Shown piece by piece: positions 52,314 to 61,465 of a DNA stretch of 64,000 bases. The DNA is from Gluconobacter sp. Dm-62 (lineage in GTDB: Bacteria; Pseudomonadota; Alphaproteobacteria; Acetobacterales; Acetobacteraceae), in the NCBI RefSeq assembly GCF_018256155.1, contig NZ_JAERLY010000001.1, forward strand, positions 1 through 64,000. The letters run 5' to 3'. The notes under the pieces were generated by a model that saw nothing but the letters and a program-made list of their open reading frames with translations, was not told the origin of the DNA and searched no databases. The translations under genes and the position numbers were made by a program. How positions within the stretch are numbered: position 1 is the stretch's first letter; the number at the start of each line of letters is the position of its first letter.

Positions 52314-53561
52314 ATGGAACTTCCTGCGCTCACATACTTTGTGGCTCTGATCGATGCCGGCTCTCCGGCAAAGGCCGCTGAGGCATTGGGCGTCAGTTCC
52401 TCAACCATCAACCACGCGGTCCAGAGCCTCGAACAGTCGATGGAATTTCCCCTTCTCCTGCGCACCCCCAAACGCCGGCACCCTGAGGCCATCCCAACTG
52501 CATGCGGACAAAGCCTGTATCGGTCAGCCGTATCACTTCTGCGTTGGGGCGCAGAGATCGTCTCTTTCCCACAAGACGCACCAGTGAGGTCGCAAAGCCT
52601 GTTACCGCTCTCTGACCTCCAGTTGCTTCTGCAAAGCGGGCTGACCCTTCGCATGATCGGGTATTTTCTGACGGTCTGCGAGGTTGGGAGCGTCGCAAAA
52701 GCAGCCCGCAGGCTCTCCCTGTCACAGCCTACCCTGTCACGCCAGATTCAGAAGCTGGAGAAGATCCTGAACCGTGAACTGTTGATACGCTCCCCTTTTG
52801 GGGTACGGCTCACACCCGGAGCCGAAGCGCTGATGGAAGGATGTCAACGCGCGGATCAGACCTATCGCAGCATCATGCGGGATGAAAATTTCAGCTATTT
52901 CCGCCAGTTCCGAACGTTGCGCCTTGCGTCCATGATGCCTTCAAGCAGCGATAGTTCCCTTACGCTGACACTGGCGAGGCTCGTGCGCCTGTGGCGTGAA
53001 CGCCGCTATCAGCCCACCCTGACCGTTTCCACACTCGCAGCACCCACGATGGTTGAAGGCCTTCTGGGGGACACCTACGACGTTGGTCTCACCGATCTTC
53101 TGGATATCCCTCCCAACCTTGATCACATGGATCTGGAGACATCCGATCTGCATCTGGTTTTCAGCCGTGAACATGTCCCCTCAGGGGCAACGCTGGCCAC
53201 ACTGATCGAGGGAAACACACTGGCCATCCCGGCGTTTGGCACCGGGCTGCGACGGCTGACAGACCAGTTCCTTGAACATACAGGAGTAGCGCCCCAGTCC
53301 CTGTTCGAAACCCAGTCGATTTCCCTCATGCTGCGGCTGGTCATTGACGGAACATGCTGCGCCATCATGCCTGCCGGATCCTTCCGGCAGCAAGATGTGG
53401 ACTCCCTGCCCCTTCCCCCGCGCTATCGCATGACCACCCGCCTGATCTGGAAAAAAGCGCACTCCAATCCAGCCAGCATTGAACGCCTTAAAGCATGCCT
53501 GCTGGAAAACAGGCGTCGCATGGGACCGGAAGCCGGCCGGTTCCGGAAATCCGCAGCATGA
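52314..53561 (+). CDS. LysR-type regulator with two tandem HTH domains
   Basis: 415 residues against the usual 290-320. Residues 3-62 form a LysR winged-helix (LTYFVALIDAGSPAKAAEAL, VSSSTINHAVQSLEQSME). A second, more canonical one occupies about 112-175 (LRMIGYFLTVCEVGSVAKAA, LSQPTLSRQIQKLEKILNRE), followed by a normal effector-binding domain from about 195. The start has GTGAGG ten bases upstream. It directly precedes and overlaps the MFS gene by 4 bp (ATGA), so it is in the same transcript as the putative ergothioneine operon and likely controls it. Two DNA-binding modules in one LysR chain are unusual. Confidence 0.88.
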   Translation: MELPALTYFVALIDAGSPAKAAEALGVSSSTINHAVQSLEQSMEFPLLLRTPKRRHPEAIPTACGQSLYRSAVSLLRWGAEIVSFPQDAPVRSQSLLPLSDLQLLLQSGLTLRMIGYFLTVCEVGSVAKAARRLSLSQPTLSRQIQKLEKILNRELLIRSPFGVRLTPGAEALMEGCQRADQTYRSIMRDENFSYFRQFRTLRLASMMPSSSDSSLTLTLARLVRLWRERRYQPTLTVSTLAAPTMVEGLLGDTYDVGLTDLLDIPPNLDHMDLETSDLHLVFSREHVPSGATLATLIEGNTLAIPAFGTGLRRLTDQFLEHTGVAPQSLFETQSISLMLRLVIDGTCCAIMPAGSFRQQDVDSLPLPPRYRMTTRLIWKKAHSNPASIERLKACLLENRRRMGPEAGRFRKSAA

Positions 53562-54856
53562 CCCTGATCGCTGCGGCTCCCGGCTGGCGACGGCGGCTGA
53601 CTGTCTCCCTGCTCGTGATGGCAGGCTGCATCAGCTATATCGACCGCGCAGCACTCTCCATTGGCAACACCGCCATCATGTCCAGCATGCACATGTCCTA
53701 TACTGGCATGGGGTGGCTGCTGTCCGTTTTCGCCTGGGCCTATCTTGTCAGCCAGATCCCCGCCGGGCTCCTGGCGGATCGTCTGGGTGGACGGATGCTG
53801 CTCGGGGCCGGTCTGTGCCTGTGGTCCTGCGCCCAGATCGGCTTCGGCCTCATGCAGGGCGTGGCAGGACTGTTCGTGTGCCGGATTCTGCTCGGGATGG
53901 GTGAATCTCCTCTTTTCCTGGCGGGAACACGCGTGCTCGTACGCTGGTTTCCACCGGCTGAGCGAGGGACAGTCATCGGGCTTTTCAATGGCTCGGCAGC
54001 CCTCGGACCGGCTCTGGCGCCACCGCTGCTTCTGGCGATCATGGCATTTCAGGGATGGCGCGGCATGTCCGTCAGCATCGGCATGCTCAGCCTGCTGATC
54101 GGGCTGGTCTGGGTGCTCTATTACCGCGACCCCACAGGGCCTGAATCCACTCCGTCCCAGCCGCCGTCCGTTCTGCGCGATGATCTGGGATATCTTCTGC
54201 GCCAACGCTCCAGCTGGGTCGTGACCGCCGGTTTTGCCGGCATTATCTACCTGACCTGGCTGTATGCGACCTGGCTGCCGGCATGGCTCCAGTCCGCCTA
54301 TCATCTTACCGCCACGCAGGCTGGCCTGCTCTCGGCGCTTCCTCAGATCTGCGGCTTTGCCGGCAACCTTACGGGCGGACTGCTTTCCGACCGGCTGATG
54401 TCACGGGGAATGGGAAGACTGGAAGCCTGCCGTCGTCCCGTCGTTCTCTCAATGATCGTGGCGGCGGTCATGACCGGGCTGACTGCACTCAATACCGGTC
54501 TGACCATCTCGATGTTCTTCATGGCAACCGCCCTGTTTGCGGGAGGGGTGGCCATGAGCGCGGGCTGGACGCTTGGGACCGTCATCGCCGCAGAGCATCG
54601 CATTGCGACGCTTGAGGCGATCCAGAATACCGGCGGCTCGCTTGGCGGCGCGCTGGCCCCTGTCATTACCGGCATCATGGTGGATCACTTCGGATCCTTT
54701 GCCCCTTCGATGCTTGTTGCCTGCGGTGTCGGGCTCACCTGCGCTGCCATCTACCAGTTCGGACTTCGTGAAACGGATGCATCGGACAGCCGCGCTCCGC
54801 TTCCAGAGTCCCCTTTCTCCCTGCCGGATCCGGCAAACCGAGGAACGATCAAATGA
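53558..54856 (+). CDS. MFS transporter (ACS/phthalate-permease-like)
   Basis: 432 residues from the ATG at 53558, overlapping the LysR stop; an earlier in-frame ATG at 53495 lies inside the LysR gene. Twelve membrane segments, TM1 ISYIDRAALSIGN, loop LADRLGGRMLLG after TM2, and TM4 RILLGMGESPLFLAGTR, fit the anion:cation symporter family, which takes up organic anions and zwitterions. It is followed by a TonB receptor with ATGA overlap, so it probably moves the operon's substrate across the inner membrane. A second, unrelated MFS gene is in the same operon. Confidence 0.85.
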   Translation: MTLIAAAPGWRRRLTVSLLVMAGCISYIDRAALSIGNTAIMSSMHMSYTGMGWLLSVFAWAYLVSQIPAGLLADRLGGRMLLGAGLCLWSCAQIGFGLMQGVAGLFVCRILLGMGESPLFLAGTRVLVRWFPPAERGTVIGLFNGSAALGPALAPPLLLAIMAFQGWRGMSVSIGMLSLLIGLVWVLYYRDPTGPESTPSQPPSVLRDDLGYLLRQRSSWVVTAGFAGIIYLTWLYATWLPAWLQSAYHLTATQAGLLSALPQICGFAGNLTGGLLSDRLMSRGMGRLEACRRPVVLSMIVAAVMTGLTALNTGLTISMFFMATALFAGGVAMSAGWTLGTVIAAEHRIATLEAIQNTGGSLGGALAPVITGIMVDHFGSFAPSMLVACGVGLTCAAIYQFGLRETDASDSRAPLPESPFSLPDPANRGTIK

Positions 54857-57246
54857 TCACGCGACAGGCTCTCACGCTTTCGACCGTCCTGAGTGGCGTG
54901 GCAATGGTCCCCGCACTTTTTCTGGGACTGCTTTCCAACCCGGCCCGGGCAGCCGACACACTGGACAAAGCGACAAACGCACCACCCCGGGCGCTACATA
55001 CCGCCCCTGCTCCGAAACCTGCGCGGAAGGCACCGGCGAAAACGGAACCCCGCATTCTCGGACACGACGAGGCGATTACCGTCTTCGGCCATGGCTCTAC
55101 CCGCCAGATGACCAGCATTACGCGCACCATGATGCAGCAGAGTGCACCGGGAACGTCCCCGCTCAAAGTCCTGAGCCAGTTGCCCGGCGTCGTCTATCAG
55201 TCCTCCGATCCGTTCGGAGCGTATGAGTATTCCAGCCAGATTTTCATGCGCGGCTTCAGCCAGTCCCAGCTTGGCTTTACGCTTGATGACATTCCGCTGG
55301 GCGACCAGCAGTTCAACAACTACAACGGCCTGAGCGTCACGCGCTCAATCATCTCCGATGACGTCGGCGGTGTGGACGTCTCGCAGGGTGCTGGCGCGAT
55401 TGATGTCGCCTCCACCAGCAATCTGGGCGGCGCGATCCAGATCCATTCCATCGATCCCGATCACAAGCGCGGCGGCACGGTCAGCCAGACCTTTGGCAGC
55501 AATTCAACGATGCGCACCTATGTGCGGCTGGACAGCGGGGACCTCAACAAGTCCGGAACGCGCTTTTATGTGGCCTATGCCCGCACGAACATGAACCTGT
55601 GGAAGGGCGGCGGCTATGATCATTCCGATCAGGTAAATGCCAAAATCGTCCAGCCGCTGGCACGGGGATCATCCATCAAGGCCTTCTTCGACTGGAGCTC
55701 GACGCAGCAGTTCGACTACCAGGACATGACCATGAATTACCTGCATACGGTCGGTCCGAACCTTGCGAACTACTATCCGGATTATACGGCGGCTTATCAG
55801 GCAGCGCAGGGGATCTATCGCCCGGCGCTTCAGAAAACGAATGATCCCTATGACGCAGCCTATTATGCCGGCACGGCCAACCGCGTCGATTATCTGGGCG
55901 GCCTGACGCTGGACGAGAACTTTACAGACCGGCTGAACTGGAAAACCACGCTCTATGGTCATGCCGATACCGGCTACAGCACCTGGACCACGCCTTACAT
56001 GCCGTCTCCGAACGGCGCACCACTCTCACAGCGTATCCAGACGCCGGAGATCGCGCGTGGCGGGTTCCAGACTGCGCTGAGCTACAAGATCGCGCGCCAT
56101 ACGATCAACGCCGGTGTCTGGTACGAATACGGGAACTTCAATGAAAGCCGCTATTTCACCGAGGCCCCGGTTCTGGGACAGGGCACGCTGGGCAATCCCA
56201 CGACGGGCTTCCCGACCAGCAAGGTCTTCGCGCAGCCCTGGCAGGAGGCCTTCTCGACCAACACGTTCGTGTTCCATCTTCAGGACACCTACCGGATCAC
56301 GAAAAACCTGACGGTCAATGCGGGCTTCAAGTCCATGATCGTCAATGCCGGAAACAGCGTCCCAACACAGAGCCTCGCCATCAACGGCACGCAGATCGCA
56401 CAGGGACGGCTTGAAGTCTCCAATGCGTTCCTGCCGCAGGTTTCAGCCAACTGGCGCTTCCTGCCGCATCATGAACTGTTCTTCGACGTCTCGCACAACA
56501 TGCGCTCCTTTCCGGAAGACGGATACGGCACCAATGTCTCCGCAACGCCCTGGACGTCGTCGCAGAGCGCTTTCCAGAGCACGAAGAACACGCTGCGGCC
56601 CGAGACCGACTGGGTCTATGAAGGCGGCTACCGTTACACGACGCCGTTCCTGAGTGCTCTGGCCTCACTGTACCGGATCAACTTCTCCAACCGTCTTCAG
56701 TTGATCAACAGCCAGTCGGGGATCAATCCCGTCACGGCAGTCGAGAACGTGGGCGGGGTGACGACAAATGGTGCGGAAGCCAGCGTCACAATCCGGCCGC
56801 TCGACGGGCTGTCGATCTACAATTCGTTCTCCTATGCCCATTCCACCTACGATCAGGATGTCACGACCGCATCCGGCGTACAGGCGACGCGCGGCAAGCT
56901 CGTGCCGAATTATCCGCAGTTCATGTACAAGGGAAACATCACCTACCGCATCGGCGGCTTCGAGGTGCATGTCGATGGCTCTTACCTGTCCAGCCGACAG
57001 CTGACCTATACGAACGACCTGCACGTCCCGGGCTATTTTCTCGCGAACTTCGGGGCGCGCTACAATTTCGGCAATATCAGCGTTCTCAAAGGGCTGACGG
57101 CAAGCCTGAACATCTACAACCTTGCCAACAAGACCTATGTTTCAACGACCAACGAGCTTGGCAACAATTTCGTCAATACCGGCTACAACTACTTCCTGAT
57201 GGGCGCGCCGCGTCAGTTCTTCGGAACCGTCAGTGCCCATTTCTGA
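54853..57246 (+). CDS. TonB-dependent receptor of the catabolic operon
   Basis: 797 residues with a signal peptide (MITRQALTLSTVLSGVAMVP..., cleavage near ARA-AD) and an Ala/Pro/Lys-rich linker. Plug: EAITVFGHGSTRQ, LSQLPGVVYQSSDPFG, QSQLGFTLDDIPLGDQQF and SQGAGAIDVASTSNLGGA. It is a clear paralogue of the receptor at 15157-17559; the barrel segments KSGTRFYVAYAR and RFLPHHELFFDVSHNMRS match it too. The stop overlaps the next gene by 14 bp. Within this operon it is expected to import the substrate whose catabolic enzymes follow. Confidence 0.88.
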   Translation: MITRQALTLSTVLSGVAMVPALFLGLLSNPARAADTLDKATNAPPRALHTAPAPKPARKAPAKTEPRILGHDEAITVFGHGSTRQMTSITRTMMQQSAPGTSPLKVLSQLPGVVYQSSDPFGAYEYSSQIFMRGFSQSQLGFTLDDIPLGDQQFNNYNGLSVTRSIISDDVGGVDVSQGAGAIDVASTSNLGGAIQIHSIDPDHKRGGTVSQTFGSNSTMRTYVRLDSGDLNKSGTRFYVAYARTNMNLWKGGGYDHSDQVNAKIVQPLARGSSIKAFFDWSSTQQFDYQDMTMNYLHTVGPNLANYYPDYTAAYQAAQGIYRPALQKTNDPYDAAYYAGTANRVDYLGGLTLDENFTDRLNWKTTLYGHADTGYSTWTTPYMPSPNGAPLSQRIQTPEIARGGFQTALSYKIARHTINAGVWYEYGNFNESRYFTEAPVLGQGTLGNPTTGFPTSKVFAQPWQEAFSTNTFVFHLQDTYRITKNLTVNAGFKSMIVNAGNSVPTQSLAINGTQIAQGRLEVSNAFLPQVSANWRFLPHHELFFDVSHNMRSFPEDGYGTNVSATPWTSSQSAFQSTKNTLRPETDWVYEGGYRYTTPFLSALASLYRINFSNRLQLINSQSGINPVTAVENVGGVTTNGAEASVTIRPLDGLSIYNSFSYAHSTYDQDVTTASGVQATRGKLVPNYPQFMYKGNITYRIGGFEVHVDGSYLSSRQLTYTNDLHVPGYFLANFGARYNFGNISVLKGLTASLNIYNLANKTYVSTTNELGNNFVNTGYNYFLMGAPRQFFGTVSAHF

Positions 57247-58603
57247 GAGTAGGACTGCGTCCTCGCGCAGGCGGCTGATTGCAGCGGCCTGCGTGGGCAA
57301 TCTTCTGGAATGGTATGATTTCGCGGTTTATGCGCTGTTTGCGCGCTACATCGCCGCTTCCATCTTCCACAGTGCCGACAGTTTTTCCCAGTTGGCGCAG
57401 AGTTTGCTGGTCTTCGGGCTCGGCGCCGTCGTGCGCCCGCTCGGCGCCATTCTGATCGGACGTTTCGCAGACCGGAACGGACGCGGAGCCGCACTGACGG
57501 TCACCTGCCTTCTGATGGGGATCGGGACGCTCATGATCGTCTGCGATCCGCCTTATGAAACAGGGGGACGGCTATCCATCGTTATCATCTGCGTAGCGCG
57601 CGTGCTTCAGGGATTGTCAGCAGGAGGCGAGATTGGCGGTGCCGCAGCCTTCCTGACGGAGCAGGCGTCAGCAGGCAGCCGAAGTGTAACGGCCTCGTTC
57701 CTTCAGGCCACCATGGGACTGTCCAACATGCTGGGCGCCACCGTAGCGACCCTCGCGACACTCTGCCTTGACCAGGCACAGATGATCTCCTGGGGATGGC
57801 GCCTGCCGTTTGTTGTTGGACTGCTGATCGTTCCAATGGGATTGATCCTGCGGCGCGCACCTGCTTTCGCCGGAACTGGCATTGCTCCGCACCAGTCGGA
57901 AATGCCGGTGCTGAAAACCCTGCTGAAACAGTATCGCCCGTCTCTGGGCGTAGCGTTCGGGGTCTCTGTCCTGTGGACCGCGGCCCCCTATGCGCTGGTA
58001 ATTTACCTGCCGCTCTACATGCAAACAGCGTTCGGGGTTTCTTCCCATACCAGTTTTGCAGCCTATCTGGCTGCGAATGTCGTGCTGGTACTCACGTCGC
58101 TTCTTTCAGGCAGACTGGCCGACCGATATGGGGCACGGAATGTCATGCTGGTCGGGATGCTGCTGGTGGTCCTCGCGCCGGCACCACTTCTTCTGCTGGC
58201 AGGGGCGTTCAGCAATCCGTCAGTCATTACCCTGGTGATGATGGGGCTGTTCGGCACGGTCGGGCTTTTTGCCGGTGCCGCTCCAGAGAGTCTGGCGGCC
58301 CTGTTCCCTCCCGAGATACGCGCCACCGGTATTGCAGCCCCCTACAATGTAGCGGCGGCCTTATTCGGAGGCTTTGCTCCCATGTTCCTGACGTTTCTGG
58401 GGCCGCACTGGCATGGAATACCATCCCCTGCACTCTACATTCTGTTGGCGGCCGTTCCAGCTGCACTGGCGCTTTTGTGGCCACGGAGCCAGGGCCAGCT
58501 CAGGCCTGACACCGCTATAGGACGTGCAACAGAAAGCATACCCTCTCACGACCCGGATGATGGGACAGTCCGTACAGGATCACGGAAGGGAGAGCAGTTG
58601 TGA
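57233..58603 (+). CDS. MFS transporter (metabolite:H+ symporter family)
   Basis: 456 residues. The family start is clear: ACVGNLLEWYDFAVYALFA (TM1), IGRFADRNGRGAALT (loop 2-3), RVLQGLSAGGEIGGAAAF (TM4). This is the MHS group that includes proline/betaine, alpha-ketoglutarate and citrate porters. Betaine-type substrates fit ergothioneine, a trimethylammonium betaine. The ATG lies inside the receptor gene, 14 bp before its stop, and the end overlaps the lyase gene by 4 bp. Confidence 0.88.
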   Translation: MPISESRTASSRRRLIAAACVGNLLEWYDFAVYALFARYIAASIFHSADSFSQLAQSLLVFGLGAVVRPLGAILIGRFADRNGRGAALTVTCLLMGIGTLMIVCDPPYETGGRLSIVIICVARVLQGLSAGGEIGGAAAFLTEQASAGSRSVTASFLQATMGLSNMLGATVATLATLCLDQAQMISWGWRLPFVVGLLIVPMGLILRRAPAFAGTGIAPHQSEMPVLKTLLKQYRPSLGVAFGVSVLWTAAPYALVIYLPLYMQTAFGVSSHTSFAAYLAANVVLVLTSLLSGRLADRYGARNVMLVGMLLVVLAPAPLLLLAGAFSNPSVITLVMMGLFGTVGLFAGAAPESLAALFPPEIRATGIAAPYNVAAALFGGFAPMFLTFLGPHWHGIPSPALYILLAAVPAALALLWPRSQGQLRPDTAIGRATESIPSHDPDDGTVRTGSRKGEQL

Positions 58604-60120
58604 ACGACGTCACACTGACGGGCAGAACCCTGCCGCTCGCCGATCTGGTCAGCATTGCAGATGGCAGACGGATCAGGCTTGCAGAGGCAGGCTTAAGTCA
58701 GGTCCGGGCAGGCCAGAACGCACTCGCCGAGGCACTGGCACGTGGCGATGGTGTTTATGGCACGACAAGCATGGTCGGGGCCTTCAAGGACGCCGTGGTG
58801 ACACCGGAAGACCGTCCACACCACACGCTGCGCCTCATGCGCTCGCATCAGCTTGGCATGGGCGCGCCACTGCCCGTTCGCACTGTCCGGGCCGCCATGG
58901 CCATCCGGCTGAATGGTATCCTGAGTGGCCAGACGGGAGCCGGACCAGATCTCGCGCATGCACTGGCGGCTCTGCTCAATGCCGGCATTACGCCGGTTGT
59001 TCCGGAATATGGATCCATTGGCTGCGCGGATGTGGGACTGATGGGGCATGTCGGGGCGGTCCTGATGGGCGAAGGCGAGGCTTTCGCGCCGGATGGGACG
59101 CGGATGCAGGCTGCTGGTCTGTTGGACCGCTGCAGTCTCAAGCCATTCGTTCCCGGCCCCAAGGACATGATGACCGTGCTGTCCAGCAACGCCCTTGCCG
59201 TAGCGGGCGTTGCACTGATCGTGGCGGAGGTCCGCGCGCGGCTGCCGCTCTGGCTCGGGGTCTATACCGTATCCTGCGCCGGGTTCGGAGCGTTCCGGAT
59301 CCCCTGGGAAGCCGCCAGGCGCACAGGAATGCTGACGGAACAGCGGGTCGCCCGTTTTCTCGAACGCGTCAGCGGGGACGGTGGCTGGACCCCGCGCCGC
59401 AATCTTCAGGACCCGCTGAGTTTCCGTTGCATGCCGCAGATCGGCGGCGCGTTTCTGACGGCTCTGGAACGGGTGGAGGCCTCCCTCGCCTATAGTTTCA
59501 GCCATTGCGACGACAATCCGATCCTGCTGGACGGACGGGCCCTGACATCGGGAGCCTCGCTTCCGCTTTCTCTGGCGCTGGACGCGCAGGCCTTCGTGCT
59601 GGCCCTGTGCCATTACGTCCGGGGTGTTCTGGGGCGCATTCTGGCGCTGTGCCGCAATGACCTGTCCGGTCTTTCACGCAACCTGACTTTCGAACCGGGG
59701 CGACAGGTCGCATTCGGCGCGGCCACCAAGCTTGCGGCCGATCTGGCGACATCCATCCTGCGGGAGTCCACACCGGCCTCGCTTTATCAGGTTCCCGTCG
59801 CCAACGGCTTTGAGGACGAAGCCAGCTACCTGCCGTCCATCGCCCGCGCACTCAGGCTGCAATGCACGCTTCTTGAACCCCTTGTGGCGCTGGAAGCCAT
59901 GGCGGGACGGCAGGCTGTCCGGCTTTCAGGCGCCCTGCCCGAAGGCCTGCCCGGCGCGATCATCGCGGCTCTGTCGCAGGACGTTCCCTGGCTCGACGAC
60001 AGCCACGCGGTGGGAGACGTCGTACAGGCAACCGCGGCTGTCCTTGCAGAGTTCCCGATCCCCTCTGCCCCTGAATTCGCTTCTTCCCAGTCTGACCCGA
60101 TGGAGTGCCTCTATGCATGA
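58600..60120 (+). CDS. Aromatic amino acid lyase-fold protein without MIO triad, probable ergothionase
   Basis: 506 residues from a GTG overlapping the previous stop. It aligns along the whole HAL/PAL fold: GVYGTTSMVG (like YGVNTGFG), LRLMRSHQLGMG, TPVVPEYGSIG, KDMMTVLSSNALA, QDPLSFRCMPQIGGAFLTAL and CDDNPIL. Where HAL has GSVG-ASG-DLAPL, forming the MIO cofactor, this protein has GSIG (138-141) then CADVGLMGH: no Ala-Ser-Gly and one residue fewer, so MIO cannot form in the normal way. Ergothionase (ergothioneine trimethylamine-lyase) is an HAL-fold enzyme that works by acid/base catalysis. The hydantoinase, carbamoylase, DUF917 and urocanase-like genes downstream support that assignment. Confidence 0.78.
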   Translation: MNDVTLTGRTLPLADLVSIADGRRIRLAEAGLSQVRAGQNALAEALARGDGVYGTTSMVGAFKDAVVTPEDRPHHTLRLMRSHQLGMGAPLPVRTVRAAMAIRLNGILSGQTGAGPDLAHALAALLNAGITPVVPEYGSIGCADVGLMGHVGAVLMGEGEAFAPDGTRMQAAGLLDRCSLKPFVPGPKDMMTVLSSNALAVAGVALIVAEVRARLPLWLGVYTVSCAGFGAFRIPWEAARRTGMLTEQRVARFLERVSGDGGWTPRRNLQDPLSFRCMPQIGGAFLTALERVEASLAYSFSHCDDNPILLDGRALTSGASLPLSLALDAQAFVLALCHYVRGVLGRILALCRNDLSGLSRNLTFEPGRQVAFGAATKLAADLATSILRESTPASLYQVPVANGFEDEASYLPSIARALRLQCTLLEPLVALEAMAGRQAVRLSGALPEGLPGAIIAALSQDVPWLDDSHAVGDVVQATAAVLAEFPIPSAPEFASSQSDPMECLYA

Positions 60121-61465
60121 CGTATTGCTGAAAGGAACGGTCGTGACCCCTGCGGCTGTTCTGGAAAATGGCTGGGTTGCCATTGATGGCGCCACGATCA
60201 GCCGCCTGGGTCAGGGAACACCACCTGCAGCGCGCGAGGTGCATGACCATGGCACGAACCTCATCCTGCCAGGCGGAATTGATGCACAGGTGCATTCGCG
60301 CTCCCAGAAGGGACAGGAAGACTTCATCTGGACCACCCGCGCCGCCGCCGCAGGGGGCATCACGACAATCGCCGACATGCCCTATGACGAGGGCTTTCTT
60401 GTCTGCACCGCAGACCGGCTGAAGCAGAAAACCGCGGAAGCGGAGGAACAGGCCCGTGTGGACTTCGCCCTGTGGGGGACGATCGCACCGGGCGACAGCC
60501 TGCACCATATTGGCGAGATGGCCGAAGCCGGAGCCTGCGGCTTCAAGTTTTCGACATTTGGAACCGATCCCAAGCGCTTTCCGCGAATACCGGCCGATCT
60601 TCTGGCGCGCTGTTTTGAAGCCGTGCGCGAGACCGGGCTGATTGCGGGCGTCCATAACGAGGACGATGAAATGGTCCGGGCGCGGCTGGCACAGGTGACG
60701 GAGGCAGGCATTACGGACTGGCGGGCGCACGGGCTGTCCCGTCCTCCACTGACCGAAACGCTCGCAATGGCGCAGATCTATGAAACGGCGGCAGGCACCG
60801 GATGCGCGGCGCATGTGGTGCACTGCTCCGTCGCGCGGGGCTATGCCCTATGCGCGTCTTACCGCCAGCAGGGGTTCGAGACGACCGCCGAGGCCTGCAT
60901 TCATTATCTGGTTCTGGATGAAGAGCATGACGTGGCCCGGTTGGGCGGCCGCGCCAAGATCAACCCGCCCGTCCGTCCAAGGGTGGAAGTGGAAGGCCTG
61001 TGGCACCATCTGGCCGCCGGGAACGTGACAGTCGTCTCCACGGACCATGTCTCATGGAGTCTGGCCCGGAAATCCGATCCGGACATGCTTAAAAATGCAT
61101 CGGGCGGCCCCTCGCTTGAAGTGGTCTACCCCCTGTTCCTGACGGAGCTGGGGCGGCGCAACCTGCCCTGGACACATGCCGCACGTCTGCTGGCGGAAAA
61201 TCCGGCCCGGCTGTTCCGCCTGACCTCACGAAAAGGGGGGCTTGCCGCGGGACGTGACGCAGACATCACGATCGCCCGTCACGAGGAATGGGTTTATGAC
61301 CCGAAAGCCAGCGGCCACGCGTTCGAAAACTGGAGCCCTTATGAAGGGCGCACGCTGGACTGGCGCATTTCCGAAACCTGGCTTCGCGGAGAGCGCATTT
61401 TCGCGGACGGCACCGTTCTGGCCAGGCCGGGGCATGGGCGCTTCGTGAAGCCGGAACAGCCATGA
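60113..61465 (+). CDS. Hydantoinase/allantoinase-family amidohydrolase, probable hydantoin-propionate hydrolase
   Basis: 450 residues from the ATG at 60113 (GGAG seven bases upstream), overlapping the lyase stop. Cyclic amidohydrolase fold: PGGIDAQVHSRSQKGQ, GACGFKFSTFG with the carboxylated-Lys position (about 145), metal-ligand His near 181 (AGVHNED) and 237 (HVVHCS), and Asp near 311 (VVSTDHVSWS). The first metal motif is Q-V-H (59-61) where the family normally has H-x-H. It most resembles allantoinase (ACIHYLVLDEE, KINPPVR). In this operon it would open a 5-substituted hydantoin ring to an N-carbamoyl amino acid, which the next enzyme hydrolyses. Confidence 0.82.
   Translation: MHDVLLKGTVVTPAAVLENGWVAIDGATISRLGQGTPPAAREVHDHGTNLILPGGIDAQVHSRSQKGQEDFIWTTRAAAAGGITTIADMPYDEGFLVCTADRLKQKTAEAEEQARVDFALWGTIAPGDSLHHIGEMAEAGACGFKFSTFGTDPKRFPRIPADLLARCFEAVRETGLIAGVHNEDDEMVRARLAQVTEAGITDWRAHGLSRPPLTETLAMAQIYETAAGTGCAAHVVHCSVARGYALCASYRQQGFETTAEACIHYLVLDEEHDVARLGGRAKINPPVRPRVEVEGLWHHLAAGNVTVVSTDHVSWSLARKSDPDMLKNASGGPSLEVVYPLFLTELGRRNLPWTHAARLLAENPARLFRLTSRKGGLAAGRDADITIARHEEWVYDPKASGHAFENWSPYEGRTLDWRISETWLRGERIFADGTVLARPGHGRFVKPEQP

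Noticed and set aside
58600-60120. Histidine utilisation operon (hutH, hutU)
   Set aside because: The lyase lacks MIO residues, and hydantoinase, carbamoylase and DUF917 take the place of hutI/hutG; histidine itself would not need these.
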